Shown piece after piece: positions 23,963 to 33,386 of a stretch of DNA of 64,000 nt. The stretch spans positions 1,694,226-1,758,225 of the forward strand of contig NZ_CM001441.1 of assembly GCF_000244895.1 (NCBI RefSeq), written 5' to 3'. Position 1 is the first letter of the stretch. Each line of letters begins with the position of its first letter. The notes below the pieces were generated by a model. That model worked only from the letters and a program-made list of their open reading frames with translations. It did not search any database and was not told the DNA's origin. The position numbers were made by a program, and so were the translations under genes. The DNA is from Desulfosporosinus youngiae DSM 17734 (lineage in GTDB: Bacteria > Bacillota > Desulfitobacteriia > Desulfitobacteriales > Desulfitobacteriaceae).

Positions 23963-25222
23963 ATGAAATTCACAAAGAAGACAGCAGTGCTTGCAAGTTT
24001 TACTGTGGGGGCTTTGTTGTTTGCCACAACTGCTCTGGCTGATATCGCAAGTAAAAGCGGGTATGAGGAGTTTAAGGATGCGATTAAACTAACCGCTGAA
24101 AAAAGCAGTGAGTCATTTGATAGTTTTACTATGGACTTTTCTATGGCAATGAAGGACAGCGGCAAAACCTTGATGAGCAATGACCTAACTGAGAAGTATG
24201 ACAGAAAGACAGGTGCTTCTGAAAGTATAACATCAAATGTAAATCTGAACGGATCAACGTACTCACATCAGATCTACTCAGACACCAAGACTTCGATTCG
24301 TTTGTCTGATAATGATCCTACTTACTATGTAACAGAATATAGTAAAGAACGAAAAAAAGATCCGATTAGCAACCCTTTTAAGGAAGAAGAAGCCGCTGAC
24401 GTGGAGAAAATCGTTGATGCCATTGTTGGAAGTCTCAAAGACCATGTAGTCGTGACGGAAAATGCTGATGGAACTAAAGAGATCGAAGGCTCTCTAACCG
24501 AAGTGCAAATTCCGGCCCTTGTTAACGCAGTCGTTTCTTTTCAATTGAAACAAGAGTTTAATGGAGGTCGTAATCAAAGCAATCTTCCCAAGCTCACCAA
24601 GGATGTCTTTGTTAAAGAGGTCAAAGGGTCGGCTAAACTCAATAAAGATGGCGTCATGGAGAGCATCCTGGGGGTAGCAGTGCTATCAGGTAAGGATGAG
24701 CAAGGGGAGGTCCATGAAATTTCAATAGATGCTTTAATTACCCTATCAGATATTAATTCCACTACAGTCAAAAAGCCTGATCTCACAGGGAAGAAAGTTG
24801 TTAAGAACATTGCCAAAGACTATTCCGCCCCTGAAATCTCCAGTCCGGAGAAGTTCGTTGGGAAATTCAAAAATAACATCTTGATTGAAAAAGAGGGTAA
24901 ATATATAAAAATTGGTGAGAGGATTATCGAGATCACGCAAATGGATAATAAGACTGTGACGGGTCGGTATCATGAGGAGTATAAGTCCGGATTCGAAGAA
25001 TATGCAGCTCAAACGAGTGCTCTCAAATTTAGTGCTGAATTTGTAGAAAACCAAAGAGGTAATGCAGACTTCAAATACACGACTGAATCCGGCGATAAGG
25101 GAGAAGGAAACATTTACTTTGATGAATTTCAAGGAAAAATTAACTTTAATGTCCATAATATGAATATGTCCAATCAAGGTGGTAGAATGTATGACTCAAG
25201 CTTTAGCCCGGTTTTAGATTAA
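23963..25222 (+). CDS. Secreted protein of unknown function preceding an ABC-2 exporter
   Basis: 419 residues with a clear Sec signal peptide ending in 'TTALA-DI' and no lipobox. I do not recognise the family. The N-terminal half, with repeated amphipathic strands around 'SESFDSFTMDFSMAMKDSGK' and 'TSNVNLNGSTYSHQIYSDT', loosely resembles LolA/LppX-like beta-sheet lipid-binding folds, but that is weak. The C-terminal half is rich in Lys, Glu and Asn ('NKTVTGRYHEEYKSGFEEYA'). It lies upstream of an ATPase, a permease, a histidine kinase and an OmpR-type regulator, separated by a hairpin (25250-25275), so it may work outside the membrane with that exporter or be its regulatory target. Confidence 0.7.
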   Translation: MKFTKKTAVLASFTVGALLFATTALADIASKSGYEEFKDAIKLTAEKSSESFDSFTMDFSMAMKDSGKTLMSNDLTEKYDRKTGASESITSNVNLNGSTYSHQIYSDTKTSIRLSDNDPTYYVTEYSKERKKDPISNPFKEEEAADVEKIVDAIVGSLKDHVVVTENADGTKEIEGSLTEVQIPALVNAVVSFQLKQEFNGGRNQSNLPKLTKDVFVKEVKGSAKLNKDGVMESILGVAVLSGKDEQGEVHEISIDALITLSDINSTTVKKPDLTGKKVVKNIAKDYSAPEISSPEKFVGKFKNNILIEKEGKYIKIGERIIEITQMDNKTVTGRYHEEYKSGFEEYAAQTSALKFSAEFVENQRGNADFKYTTESGDKGEGNIYFDEFQGKINFNVHNMNMSNQGGRMYDSSFSPVLD

Positions 25223-25249
25223 GAAAAAATGTCACGATGAACTACTGAT

Positions 25250-25275
25250 GACTGCCGGGATATTTCCCGGCAGTC
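25250..25275 (+). terminator. Hairpin between secreted-protein gene and ABC exporter
   Basis: Perfect 11-bp stem GACTGCCGGGA / TCCCGGCAGTC with loop TATT. The tail is only weakly T-rich, so it may attenuate rather than stop transcription. Confidence 0.65.
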
Positions 25276-25303
25276 GCCTTAGCTTTTCACGACGGAGGTA
25301 AAA

Positions 25304-26044
25304 ATGGAGAACGTTATTGAAATCAAGAATTTAACAAAATCCTACGCAAATGGCCGGGGGATTAGTGATATCAATTTAGACATCTATAAAGGGGATATAT
25401 TTGGCTTTCTGGGACCGAATGGGGCCGGGAAAACGACGGCGATGAAAATTATGACAGGACTTGTCTGGCCTGACCGGGGCGATGTTAAGATTTTGGGCTA
25501 TAGTGTTACAGAACAGTACGAAAAAGCGATGGCCAAGGTAGGTTGTCTGATCGAAACTGCAGAGTCTTATCATTTTTTAAGTGCTTTTGATAACCTGAAG
25601 CAATTGGCTCGCTACTACCCTGAAATTGATGATTCAAGAATTGATGAGGTATTAGAAATTACGGGAATGCTTAAGTTTAAGAATGAAAAGCCGAAAAAGT
25701 TTTCCTTGGGAATGAAACAACGCTTAGGTTTGGCAGCAGCGGTATTATCCCGCCCCCAAGTCGTTATTCTTGATGAGCCTCTTAATGGGCTGGACGTGGA
25801 GGGCATGATCGACATCCGTAAGATGATTAAGCATTTGGCGGAAAATGAAGAAACTACGTTTTTTATTTCCAGTCACTTAATCCACGATGTCGAATTAACC
25901 TGTAATCGTATCGGTGTGATCTACAATGGAAAGATACTTAATGTTGAGAGTACCAATACGATTCTGAAAAACTATGCGACACTTGAGAATTACTTTGTAA
26001 GTGAGGTTGAGAGAAATGGCCGTGTTTCAGGCAGCACTTCATAA
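25304..26044 (+). CDS. ABC-2-type exporter ATP-binding protein
   Basis: 246-residue cytoplasmic ATPase of the BcrA/CcmA-like exporter group: Walker A 'GPNGAGKTT', Q-loop region 'VGCLIETAESYHFLSA', signature 'FSLGMKQRLGLAAA', Walker B 'VVILDEPLNGLD' and switch His in 'FFISSHLIHDVE'. The permease begins inside its 3' end, so the two are coupled. Together with the downstream two-component system it resembles peptide-antibiotic or envelope-stress export modules; the substrate is unknown. Confidence 0.92.
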   Translation: MENVIEIKNLTKSYANGRGISDINLDIYKGDIFGFLGPNGAGKTTAMKIMTGLVWPDRGDVKILGYSVTEQYEKAMAKVGCLIETAESYHFLSAFDNLKQLARYYPEIDDSRIDEVLEITGMLKFKNEKPKKFSLGMKQRLGLAAAVLSRPQVVILDEPLNGLDVEGMIDIRKMIKHLAENEETTFFISSHLIHDVELTCNRIGVIYNGKILNVESTNTILKNYATLENYFVSEVERNGRVSGSTS

Positions 26045-26768
26045 TGAGCTGGAGAAGCTTTATAAAAAGAAAAAGGTCTTAGTAGCTGTTCTGCTGTCAC
26101 TTGCGGTGATTGTCATTGGACAACTGGTGATTGTTGGAGTGAGGAGCGGATTTGGTCTTAGGGGCACAGGGAGTGTCGAGTTTCCAATGCTCGTACTATC
26201 TGTGGTCGTTAATACGATCCTGCCTCTTTTTACAGCTTTAGTCACAATTGACAGTTTTTCAGGGGAATTTAACCAAAACAGTATGCGTATCACTCTCACT
26301 CGGCCAATCAGCCGTTTTAAGGTTTATACAGCAAAAATCATGGCTATTGTGTTGTTTATTTTTGGAGCTCTTCTTCTGCTCCTCGTTTTTTCCCTGCTGG
26401 CAGGATTTATCTTTAATACAAATTCGGCGACCCTTGATTCTTTGGGCAGAACCGTATTTTCCTACCTTGTAAGCCTGTTTCCCATGGCTGTTTTAGCTTT
26501 AGCAATAGCTTTGTTAGCCAATATATTTAAGAGCGGTATAGCTGTCTTTTTTGTATCCATTTTATCATTCCTTGGTCTAACAGTACTTGGAGTGCTTTTT
26601 TCTCAGTATTCAGGCTTATTCTTGACGACTCATCTGGACTGGTATAATCTATTTCTGGTGAATTCTTTTCCAATACTAAAGATTATGCGCCAGTTTTTGA
26701 TTATGCTCGGATATGGAATCATGTTCTTCTCAGCAGGGTTTTATATCTTTGATAAGAAGGAATTTTAG
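26016..26768 (+). CDS. ABC-2-type exporter permease
   Basis: About 250 residues with six membrane helices. 'DSFSGEFNQNSMRITLTRPI' (residues about 75-94) is the conserved cytoplasmic helix of ABC-2 permeases of this sort. I choose ATG 26016 (GAGG 9 bases upstream); GTG 26001 would add five residues. The gene overlaps the ATPase gene and is followed after nine bases by the sensor kinase. Confidence 0.9.
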   Translation: MAVFQAALHNELEKLYKKKKVLVAVLLSLAVIVIGQLVIVGVRSGFGLRGTGSVEFPMLVLSVVVNTILPLFTALVTIDSFSGEFNQNSMRITLTRPISRFKVYTAKIMAIVLFIFGALLLLLVFSLLAGFIFNTNSATLDSLGRTVFSYLVSLFPMAVLALAIALLANIFKSGIAVFFVSILSFLGLTVLGVLFSQYSGLFLTTHLDWYNLFLVNSFPILKIMRQFLIMLGYGIMFFSAGFYIFDKKEF

Positions 26769-26777
26769 GGTGATGAT

Positions 26778-28190
26778 ATGAAGCTCAAAACACGCTTAAT
26801 ATTAGCCAATGCTTCGACGGCAGTAATTCCAATGATTATTGCTGTTCTTGTTGCATTGGCCGCCTTTTTTATATACGGTAAATTATTTGGCAGTAAGATA
26901 TCTTATGAGCATCACCAAAAGCAGTCGATTAAAAAGGTTGAATTGATCAATGAAACCGGCAGCTGGAAACGAACGCCTGAGGTTTTGGAAGACGAAAGTT
27001 ATCAACAATATCTCTTAGATAAGCTCGAAGAACTAGATGGAGAGCTGGTGCTTATCAAGGATGACAAGGTGGTGTTTTCCTCCAGAAAGTTTTCCAAAAT
27101 CGAGGTGGCCAAATGTTTGGCAGCCGGGAATATGACGGGAAAGAAAGAACCCGTAACCATTGATAATGTGGCTTATACAGTCTTCGTGGTGGATCTTAAG
27201 TATAAAGAGAGTTTACTGTTACTTTTGCCTGAGGATCACTGGGAGACAAATTATAAGAGTTTGTTGATACTGGCCTGTATAACCTACATACTGATATTTG
27301 TGCTGACGAATATCTTTGTTTCCTATCAATTTTCCCGAAGTATTATCAAGCCTTTACATAGCTTGCAGAGTGCTGCTGCCGAAATAGCCAAAGGAAATCT
27401 CGATTACTCTATAGTAGAGGAAGGGGACCGGGAGATTCAAGAGTTATGCCGTGACCTGGAGCTCATGCGCATTAAACTAAAAGACTCAGTTCACACACAA
27501 TTGAAGTATGAGGATAATCGTAAGCTGCTCGTTTCAAGTATCTCTCATGATTTAAAGACTCCCGTAACCTCTATTAAAGGATATGTTGAAGGAATTTTGG
27601 ATGGGGTAGCCAGTAACCCGGAGAAAAGAGAACGGTATTTGAAAACAATCTCCTTAAAAGCTCATCAAATCGATCAGATGATTGATGATCTTTTACTATA
27701 TGCTAAACTGGATTTAAACCAGATCCCCTTTGATTTTGAGAGAGTAGATGCGGCAGAATATCTGCTGAATTATATAATAGAAAATGAACCGGAGTTAGAA
27801 CAGGAACAAATTAAGATTGTGTTTAATAATGAGTTGGATCAAACCCAATATGTTTTGATAGATCGTGAACGAATGAAGCGTGTCATGATGAACATCCTGG
27901 ACAATTCCCGCAAGTATATGAGCAAGGGTCAGGGTGAAATCCGAATCTCTCTTAGAGAAACTGCCGCCAGTATTATCGTCGAGCTTCGTGACAATGGCTC
28001 CGGAATCAAAGAAGCGGACTTACCTCATATCTTTAATCGTTTTTATCGGTCAGATGCTGCCAGAAGCAAAGGAAGCGGTTTAGGACTGGCTATTGCCAAG
28101 CAGATCATTGAAGGGCATAATGGAAGAGTATGGGCCGTCAGCCATGGCAAAGAAGGAACCAGTATCATGATCTCGCTCAGTAAGTTGTGA
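26778..28190 (+). CDS. Sensor histidine kinase
   Basis: 470 residues. Membrane helix 1 at about 14-36, an extracytoplasmic domain of about 125 residues, helix 2 at about 164-187, HAMP (about 190-240), HisKA with 'SSISHDLKTPVTSIKGYVEG' (His near 258), N box 'MNILDNSRKYM' (about 372), G1 'DNGSGIKEADLP' and G2 'GSGLGLAIAKQI'. Complete kinase core. It is the gene directly after the ABC-2 permease and is paired with the next gene, so it probably controls export genes in response to an envelope signal. Confidence 0.93.
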   Translation: MKLKTRLILANASTAVIPMIIAVLVALAAFFIYGKLFGSKISYEHHQKQSIKKVELINETGSWKRTPEVLEDESYQQYLLDKLEELDGELVLIKDDKVVFSSRKFSKIEVAKCLAAGNMTGKKEPVTIDNVAYTVFVVDLKYKESLLLLLPEDHWETNYKSLLILACITYILIFVLTNIFVSYQFSRSIIKPLHSLQSAAAEIAKGNLDYSIVEEGDREIQELCRDLELMRIKLKDSVHTQLKYEDNRKLLVSSISHDLKTPVTSIKGYVEGILDGVASNPEKRERYLKTISLKAHQIDQMIDDLLLYAKLDLNQIPFDFERVDAAEYLLNYIIENEPELEQEQIKIVFNNELDQTQYVLIDRERMKRVMMNILDNSRKYMSKGQGEIRISLRETAASIIVELRDNGSGIKEADLPHIFNRFYRSDAARSKGSGLGLAIAKQIIEGHNGRVWAVSHGKEGTSIMISLSKL

Positions 28191-28206
28191 TAAGGGAAGG
28201 AAGACG

Positions 28207-28908
28207 ATGAACAAAAAAATATTAATCATAGAAGATGATTCCAGTATTGCTGAGTTACAAAAGGACTATCTTGAAGTTGCCGGGTTTGATGTAACTGTCC
28301 ATGCCGATGGCTTGGATGGGTTAAGAGCGTTTCAAGAAAATCAGGTTGATCTGCTCATTCTCGATGTTATGCTGCCTGGTATAGATGGGTTAGAAATTTT
28401 GCGCCGTTTGAAAGAGGATAAGGATGTACCGGTTCTCTTGGTTTCCGCCAAAAAGGAAGAAATTGATAAGATTAAGGGATTAAGCTTAGGTGCCGATGAT
28501 TATATAACCAAACCTTTTAGTCCAGGCGAACTAGTGGCAAGGGTCAAAGCCCATTTAGAGAATTACGAGAGGCTAAAGCTTCGCTTTAGTGAAGGGGCCA
28601 GGAAGTCAAACATATTAACAATACGCGGACTTAAAATAGACAAGGATTCACGCAGAGTGTTTGCTCTCGGTAAAGAAGTAAGTCTGGCCCAGAAAGAATA
28701 TGCCTTGCTTTTGTACCTGGCCGAAAACCCCAACAGAGTATTTGGGCGTGAAGAGCTATTTGAGCGTGTTTGGGGCCTGGATGCCATGGGAGACTCAGCA
28801 ACTGTCACTGTGCATATTGCCCGGGTGCGTGAGAAGATTGAAAGTGATTTATCGAATCCCCAATATGTAGAAACTGTGTGGGGCGCGGGGTATAGGTTTA
28901 GAGTATAG
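28207..28908 (+). CDS. OmpR/PhoB-type response regulator
   Basis: 233 residues. Receiver domain with acidic pocket 'EDD' (residues 9-11), phospho-acceptor D53 in 'LLILDVMLPG' and Lys in 'ITKPFSPGELVARV'. The C-terminal winged helix covers about 135-233 and ends 'VETVWGAGYRFRV', as in PhoB-type regulators. GGAAGGAAG precedes the ATG. Last gene of the module; a hairpin terminator follows. Confidence 0.95.
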   Translation: MNKKILIIEDDSSIAELQKDYLEVAGFDVTVHADGLDGLRAFQENQVDLLILDVMLPGIDGLEILRRLKEDKDVPVLLVSAKKEEIDKIKGLSLGADDYITKPFSPGELVARVKAHLENYERLKLRFSEGARKSNILTIRGLKIDKDSRRVFALGKEVSLAQKEYALLLYLAENPNRVFGREELFERVWGLDAMGDSATVTVHIARVREKIESDLSNPQYVETVWGAGYRFRV

Positions 28909-28927
28909 ATACTTGTTAGTAAAAAGT

Positions 28928-28951
28928 GCCTGACATAGAAATATGTCAGGC
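28928..28951 (+). terminator. Hairpin terminator after the two-component system
   Basis: Perfect 9-bp stem GCCTGACAT / ATGTCAGGC with loop AGAAAT, followed by a modest T-rich tail. Confidence 0.75.
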
Positions 28952-29166
28952 GTCCTTTGTTTACGCATGGGAATGGGAATGATGTTTTAAAAGTAAGGGT
29001 AATACAACGGATTTTTAATAATAATGAAATATTATCATTAGCAGAAGTGATTTTGAAATATTATCATCGTGCAGAAGGTATTTACGTATATTTACAGAAG
29101 TTAAAATCATATAGGAGGTCATAGTAATGATTTGAAAGATTTCGAAGAACAAGGGAGGAATCGGTT

Positions 29167-30882
29167 TTGAATTGGATACATAATAGAAAAACAGCCTTTA
29201 AAATCGGAATCATAATTGCTATAATGGCTATCGCTTTAGGTGGAGTAGGATTAATCGGCTATTACTATTTTCAACAAGCGAGTACCGCCCTTAATAATTT
29301 ATATGATCACGATTTAATACAAATTCGAGACATCAATCAAGCCCGTTCGGATAGTAACGCTCTGAAATTTTCAGTTTTGGCCGTCGCCTCATTTCCATTG
29401 GACGATGCAAGTCGGAAACAACAGTTAGATCAAGTGGTGTCGCGTGAAAAATCCATTGATAAGTTTCTGGCAGAATTTCAACCCTTAGCTACAACAAGTT
29501 ATGAACAAGAAAGGATTTTAAAGGCCCTAGATCAGTTTAAAAACTTAAAGGCGGTAATTCAAAAAACTTTAGATTATGAGAAGGCAGGTCAAAAAAGTGA
29601 AGCTATAGATTACTTTTATAAAGCGGGATTTATAGGGCTTGAGGAGTTCCAAACCATTTTGCGTGAACTCGGAATTTTTAATATCCAAGAAGCTAAATCC
29701 CAGGTAGATGCCGACAACCTGCAGATTAAAAGGGCCCAATCGGTTCTGATCTTTTTACCTATTGTGACCATACTTATCGCAGTTTTTATTGGTATTGTCA
29801 TTACTAGAATGATTATTGGTCCATTGAAAAAGATCTTAGAGAGTGTTGAAAAGGTTGCAGAGGGAGACCTTAATGAAGAAATCACGATTAATTCTTTAGA
29901 TGAAGTAGGTCTTCTCGCTGCAGCATTTAATGCCATGATCATTAATCTGCGAAAGTTGGTAACTCAAATATCGGATTCAGCGGAGCAACTTACGGCAGCC
30001 TCACAAGAAACCTTCGCTGCCATGGAACAGAATTCTCAAGTTTCCAATCAAATTAGCTTAAGCATTTCTGAGGTTGCAAACGGTTCAGAACAACAGGTCA
30101 AAGCTCTTACGGAAACTACTGCGACCATTGAAGAGCTTTCAGCCAGTATTGAAGAAGTCGCTTCCAGCGGGAATATTGTGGCAAATACGGCAACTAAGAC
30201 GGTGCAAATTGCCAAAGAAGGTAATATAACGATTAATCAAGCGGTAGAGCAAATGGGCCTGGTTGGAAGTTCAACCGAGCTTGTTCAGAATGCTGTTAAG
30301 AAATTAACCCTTGGTTTTGATAGTATAATCGAATTTATCGATGTCATAACTAATATCTCTTCTCAAACAAACTTATTAGCCCTGAACGCGGCTATTGAGG
30401 CAGCGCGTGCAGGTGAGCATGGCCGTGGTTTTGCGGTAGTAGCCGAGGAAGTACGCAAACTTGCTGAGCTGTCAAGAGATTCAGCTGTTAATATTGTTGC
30501 TACAGTTCAAGAAAATCAAGCAAACATCAGGGAAGCAAGCCTTGCAATGGATAGTGCCGTACGTAGTGTTGCGGATGGTGTTAAGGTAGTAGATACCGCC
30601 GGTAAAGCTTTTGCCCATATTGCGAGCTTAATTGATGAAGTTTCCGTGCAGGTTAACCAGATTGCGGCAGTCGTTCAACAAATGGCTAGTGGGAGTCAAT
30701 ATATCGTTTCTTCCGTCATGTCCATTGATCAGGTAACTAAAGAAACTTCCAATCGAACTATGGACGTCAGCGCCGCGGTTGAAGAACAAACTGCTGCAAT
30801 GGATCAGATCTCAGAGAATAGTAAGAGTTTAGCAAAAATGGCGGAAGACCTGCGCTATATTATTGAAAAGTTTCGTATATAA
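29167..30882 (+). CDS. Methyl-accepting chemotaxis protein
   Basis: 571-residue membrane chemoreceptor. Helix 1 lies at about 10-33; a four-helix-bundle ligand domain follows (about 34-195) with '[20 protein letters not shown]'; helix 2 at about 197-220; then HAMP and a long cytoplasmic signalling coiled coil. The hairpin tip '[20 protein letters not shown]' is the conserved CheA/CheW contact. TTG start with GGGAGG 8-9 bases upstream. Monocistronic. The ligand is unknown. Confidence 0.94.
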   Translation: MNWIHNRKTAFKIGIIIAIMAIALGGVGLIGYYYFQQASTALNNLYDHDLIQIRDINQARSDSNALKFSVLAVASFPLDDASRKQQLDQVVSREKSIDKFLAEFQPLATTSYEQERILKALDQFKNLKAVIQKTLDYEKAGQKSEAIDYFYKAGFIGLEEFQTILRELGIFNIQEAKSQVDADNLQIKRAQSVLIFLPIVTILIAVFIGIVITRMIIGPLKKILESVEKVAEGDLNEEITINSLDEVGLLAAAFNAMIINLRKLVTQISDSAEQLTAASQETFAAMEQNSQVSNQISLSISEVANGSEQQVKALTETTATIEELSASIEEVASSGNIVANTATKTVQIAKEGNITINQAVEQMGLVGSSTELVQNAVKKLTLGFDSIIEFIDVITNISSQTNLLALNAAIEAARAGEHGRGFAVVAEEVRKLAELSRDSAVNIVATVQENQANIREASLAMDSAVRSVADGVKVVDTAGKAFAHIASLIDEVSVQVNQIAAVVQQMASGSQYIVSSVMSIDQVTKETSNRTMDVSAAVEEQTAAMDQISENSKSLAKMAEDLRYIIEKFRI

Positions 30883-31201
30883 AGGCTAGAGATACTTTAT
30901 ACTTAATTTAAGTAAAATAAGAAGGCCATGTTTGAACGGTGCTTTTTTACGTAGTCTCCATACCGCTTATGCGACGCCAATTGTAGGGGCAATTCATGAA
31001 TTACCTCTTATTCAGAAACGAATTAGGAAGTTAAATAAGCAAATATAATTACCGGAAAAATGAGGGAGGTGAAAAGCCTGGTTTATGGCAACATTTAGGG
31101 AGGTCTTGCCTTGAATCCTGTAACGTTGCCGCTTGCAAGGGTGAAAGCGCACTTTTCAAGCTTTAGATAGTATTGGTGTGTTTTGAACCAGGCTGTAATA
31201 G
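30883..31201 (+). other. Intergenic region with a REP-like palindrome and a structured leader
   Basis: Holds an imperfect palindrome around GGGGCAATTCATGAATTACC (30986-31005), similar in type to small interspersed palindromes, then an orphan GGGAGGTG and the three-helix leader (31075-31194) described separately. Confidence 0.5.
31075..31194 (+). ncRNA. Structured leader RNA, riboswitch candidate
   Basis: Closing helix AGCCTGGTT (31075-31083) / AACCAGGCT (31186-31194); inner helix GGCAAC (31087-31092) / GTTGCC (31125-31130); and a hairpin GCTTG-c-AAGGGTG (31131-31143) / CACTTTT-CAAGC (31150-31161) with one bulged base. The 3' strand of the closing helix holds the only ribosome-site-like bases (CCAGG) 8-11 bases before the ATG at 31202, so folding would hide the site. 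I could not match it to a known riboswitch class from memory. The downstream genes point to a SAM- or nucleoside-derived ligand, which is a guess. Confidence 0.5.
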
Positions 31202-31852
31202 ATGGATGAACTCTTAAAAACTCGTAAAAAAATAGTTGAGAAGGGGATTGAAATAATCGCTAAAAACCTTACGGTAGGCACATGGGGAAATATTAGTTCC
31301 CGGGTGCCGGGAGAGGGCTACATAGCTATAACCCCGACGGGAATGAGCTATGATATCCTAGTGCCGGAAGATATCACAGCCGTCGATTTAGAGGGAACCA
31401 TTGTCAGTGGGACTCGTAAACCTTCCATTGAAGTACCGCTGCACCTAGCGATCTATAAAGCCCGCGAAGATGTGCAGGCAATCATCCATACCCATAGTGC
31501 GTATGCAACTGCTATGGCTGCAGCACGGAAGGAAATACCGGGAGCTGTTGAGGACTTAGTACAGATTGTCGGTGGAAACGTCAGGGTTAATGAATACGCA
31601 CTGCCCGGAACTGAGCAACTCGGCATGAATACGGTGAAGGCACTGGAAGGACGAAACGCGGTGTTATTAGCGAATCACGGAATGATAGGGGTTGGGCGTG
31701 ATTTAGATGAGGCTCTGAAAGTATGTCAAATTGTTGAGAAAACAGCCCAAATCGTCCTTTTTGCCCAGCTCTTGGGTGGAGTCGTTGAATTATCTCAAGA
31801 GGATATAGACGGAATGCGAAACTTCTACCTTCAGGGCTATGGTCAAAGATAG
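31202..31852 (+). CDS. Class II aldolase (fuculose-1-phosphate aldolase family)
   Basis: 216-residue zinc-dependent aldolase. Metal and catalytic residues are visible: E77 in 'SIEVPLHLAIYK', H96 and H98 in 'IIHTHSAYA', and H159 in 'LLANHGMIG'. Family members cleave fuculose-1-P, ribulose-P analogues, 5-methylthioribulose-1-P or 5-deoxyribulose-1-P to dihydroxyacetone phosphate and an aldehyde. The adjacent S-adenosylhomocysteinase favours a role in salvage of SAM by-products, by inference. It sits behind a structured leader that may gate translation. Confidence 0.88.
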   Translation: MDELLKTRKKIVEKGIEIIAKNLTVGTWGNISSRVPGEGYIAITPTGMSYDILVPEDITAVDLEGTIVSGTRKPSIEVPLHLAIYKAREDVQAIIHTHSAYATAMAAARKEIPGAVEDLVQIVGGNVRVNEYALPGTEQLGMNTVKALEGRNAVLLANHGMIGVGRDLDEALKVCQIVEKTAQIVLFAQLLGGVVELSQEDIDGMRNFYLQGYGQR

Positions 31853-32053
31853 TCAATTCCTTTCCAACTTGATAGAATATTAGATTGGTTGTAGAAAACC
31901 AGTGATTTAGAGTATAATTATTTGAGACAGTATATACTTGCAGTAACTCACGCAAGTTTAAAAAATCGTTCCTGAAGTTGAAAAGCAGAGGATGCAAGTT
32001 GAGAACTTTCCCCGAGTTTGCGCAGAGAAATATTTTGAAAGAAGGTATTGTTC

Positions 32054-33316
32054 GTGGAGTTAAAATACACAATCCGTGATTTATCATTAGCCCCTGAGGG
32101 ACAGCGAAAAATTGACTGGGTCATCCCGCGTATGCAAGTTCTTAACAAGATACGTGAGGAATTCGAGAAACAATTACCTTTTGCAGGAAAGAAAGTCGTT
32201 ATCTGCTTGCATTTAGAGGCCAAAACAGCTTATCTCGCTCAGGTGATCAAAGCCGGAGGTGCAGAGGTTACTGTAGTTGCCAGCAATCCGCTTTCCACCC
32301 AGGATGATGTTGTGGCTGCTCTTGTTCAAAGCGGAATTGGTGCCCATGCCTGGTACAATGCCTCAGAAGAAGAGTATCATTCCCATCTTCAACTGGCGCT
32401 GGATACGGAACCGGACTTTATTATTGATGATGGAGGGGACTTAGTTTCTACAATACACACAACTCGCCCAGAGCTTCTGAAGAACGTCAAGGGAGGAGCA
32501 GAGGAGACGACCACCGGGGTTCTGCGCTTGCATTCTATGGCGCGTGACGGGGTTCTGAAGTTTCCGATGATAGCGGTTAATGACGCTCAATGCAAGTATT
32601 TGTTCGACAATAGGTATGGCACCGGACAATCTGTATGGGATGGCATTATGCGAACGACAAACTTAGTAGTAGCCGGAAAAACGGCGGTTATTGCGGGGTA
32701 TGGCTGGTGCGGCAAAGGGGTTGCTCTGCGTGCTAAGGGGTTAGGAGCCCGGGTCATTGTTTGTGAGATTAACCCGATAAAAGCAAACGAGGCGCTGATG
32801 GATGGTTTTGAAGTTATGCCAATGGTTGAAGCGGCTAGATTCGGGGATTTCTTTATAACGGTGACGGGCAATATGGATATTATAAATAAAGAGCATTTTG
32901 TCCTCATGAAATCAGGTGCGATTATGTGCAATGCCGGGCATTTTGATGTTGAGGTTAATGTGGCCCAGCTGAAGGAAATATCCGTTTCTGAAAGAACTGC
33001 CAGGATGAATATTACCGAGTACACTCTCCCCAATGGCCATCAAGTGTATGTCCTTGCTGAAGGGCGCTTAGTTAACCTTGCTGCGGGGGATGGACATCCG
33101 GCAGAAGTTATGGATATGACCTTCGCTTTACAGGCACTGTCCCTGGAGTATGTTGCTTTAAATCATGATAAACTGTCCCCTGGGGTCCATCAGGTCAATA
33201 CAGAAATTGATGAGAGAGTAGCTATGCTGAAACTTCAGTCCCTAGGGTTATCCATTGATAAATTAACCAAGGAGCAGGAAAAGTATCTCGCATCTTGGAG
33301 TCCGGAAGAGGTCTAA
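32054..33316 (+). CDS. ahcY: S-adenosylhomocysteinase
   Basis: 420-residue NAD-dependent SAH hydrolase, splitting S-adenosylhomocysteine (or S-inosylhomocysteine in some anaerobes) into homocysteine and a nucleoside. Seen: 'HLEAKTAYLAQVIKAGGAEV', 'IIDDGGDL', 'EETTTGVLRL', NAD-binding 'GYGWCGKGVA' and 'ICNAGHFDVE'-like 'MCNAGHFDVEV'. I choose GTG 32054, with GAAGG 8 bases upstream; TTG 32048 has only 2 bases of spacing. The leader carries a short hairpin CTTGC/GCAAG near 31937. It recycles SAH from methyl-transfer reactions. Confidence 0.94.
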   Translation: MELKYTIRDLSLAPEGQRKIDWVIPRMQVLNKIREEFEKQLPFAGKKVVICLHLEAKTAYLAQVIKAGGAEVTVVASNPLSTQDDVVAALVQSGIGAHAWYNASEEEYHSHLQLALDTEPDFIIDDGGDLVSTIHTTRPELLKNVKGGAEETTTGVLRLHSMARDGVLKFPMIAVNDAQCKYLFDNRYGTGQSVWDGIMRTTNLVVAGKTAVIAGYGWCGKGVALRAKGLGARVIVCEINPIKANEALMDGFEVMPMVEAARFGDFFITVTGNMDIINKEHFVLMKSGAIMCNAGHFDVEVNVAQLKEISVSERTARMNITEYTLPNGHQVYVLAEGRLVNLAAGDGHPAEVMDMTFALQALSLEYVALNHDKLSPGVHQVNTEIDERVAMLKLQSLGLSIDKLTKEQEKYLASWSPEEV

Positions 33317-33356
33317 GTAGCTTTTAACAGCTATGGATTTAAGCTCGAATACGGCC

Positions 33357-33386
33357 AGCCCCGAGCACCTTAAGGTATTCGGGGCT
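33357..33386. terminator. Bidirectional terminator between ahcY and the acetyltransferase
   Basis: AGCCCCGA (33357-33364) / TCGGGGCT (33379-33386), with an inner palindrome ACCTTAAGGT. It overlaps the stop codon of the convergent minus-strand gene and serves both. Confidence 0.8.

Noticed and set aside
31075-31194. T-box reading of the aldolase leader because of AAGGGTGAAAGCGC
   Set aside because: The T-box core AGGGTGGNACCGCG is not matched, and no terminator/antiterminator pair follows.
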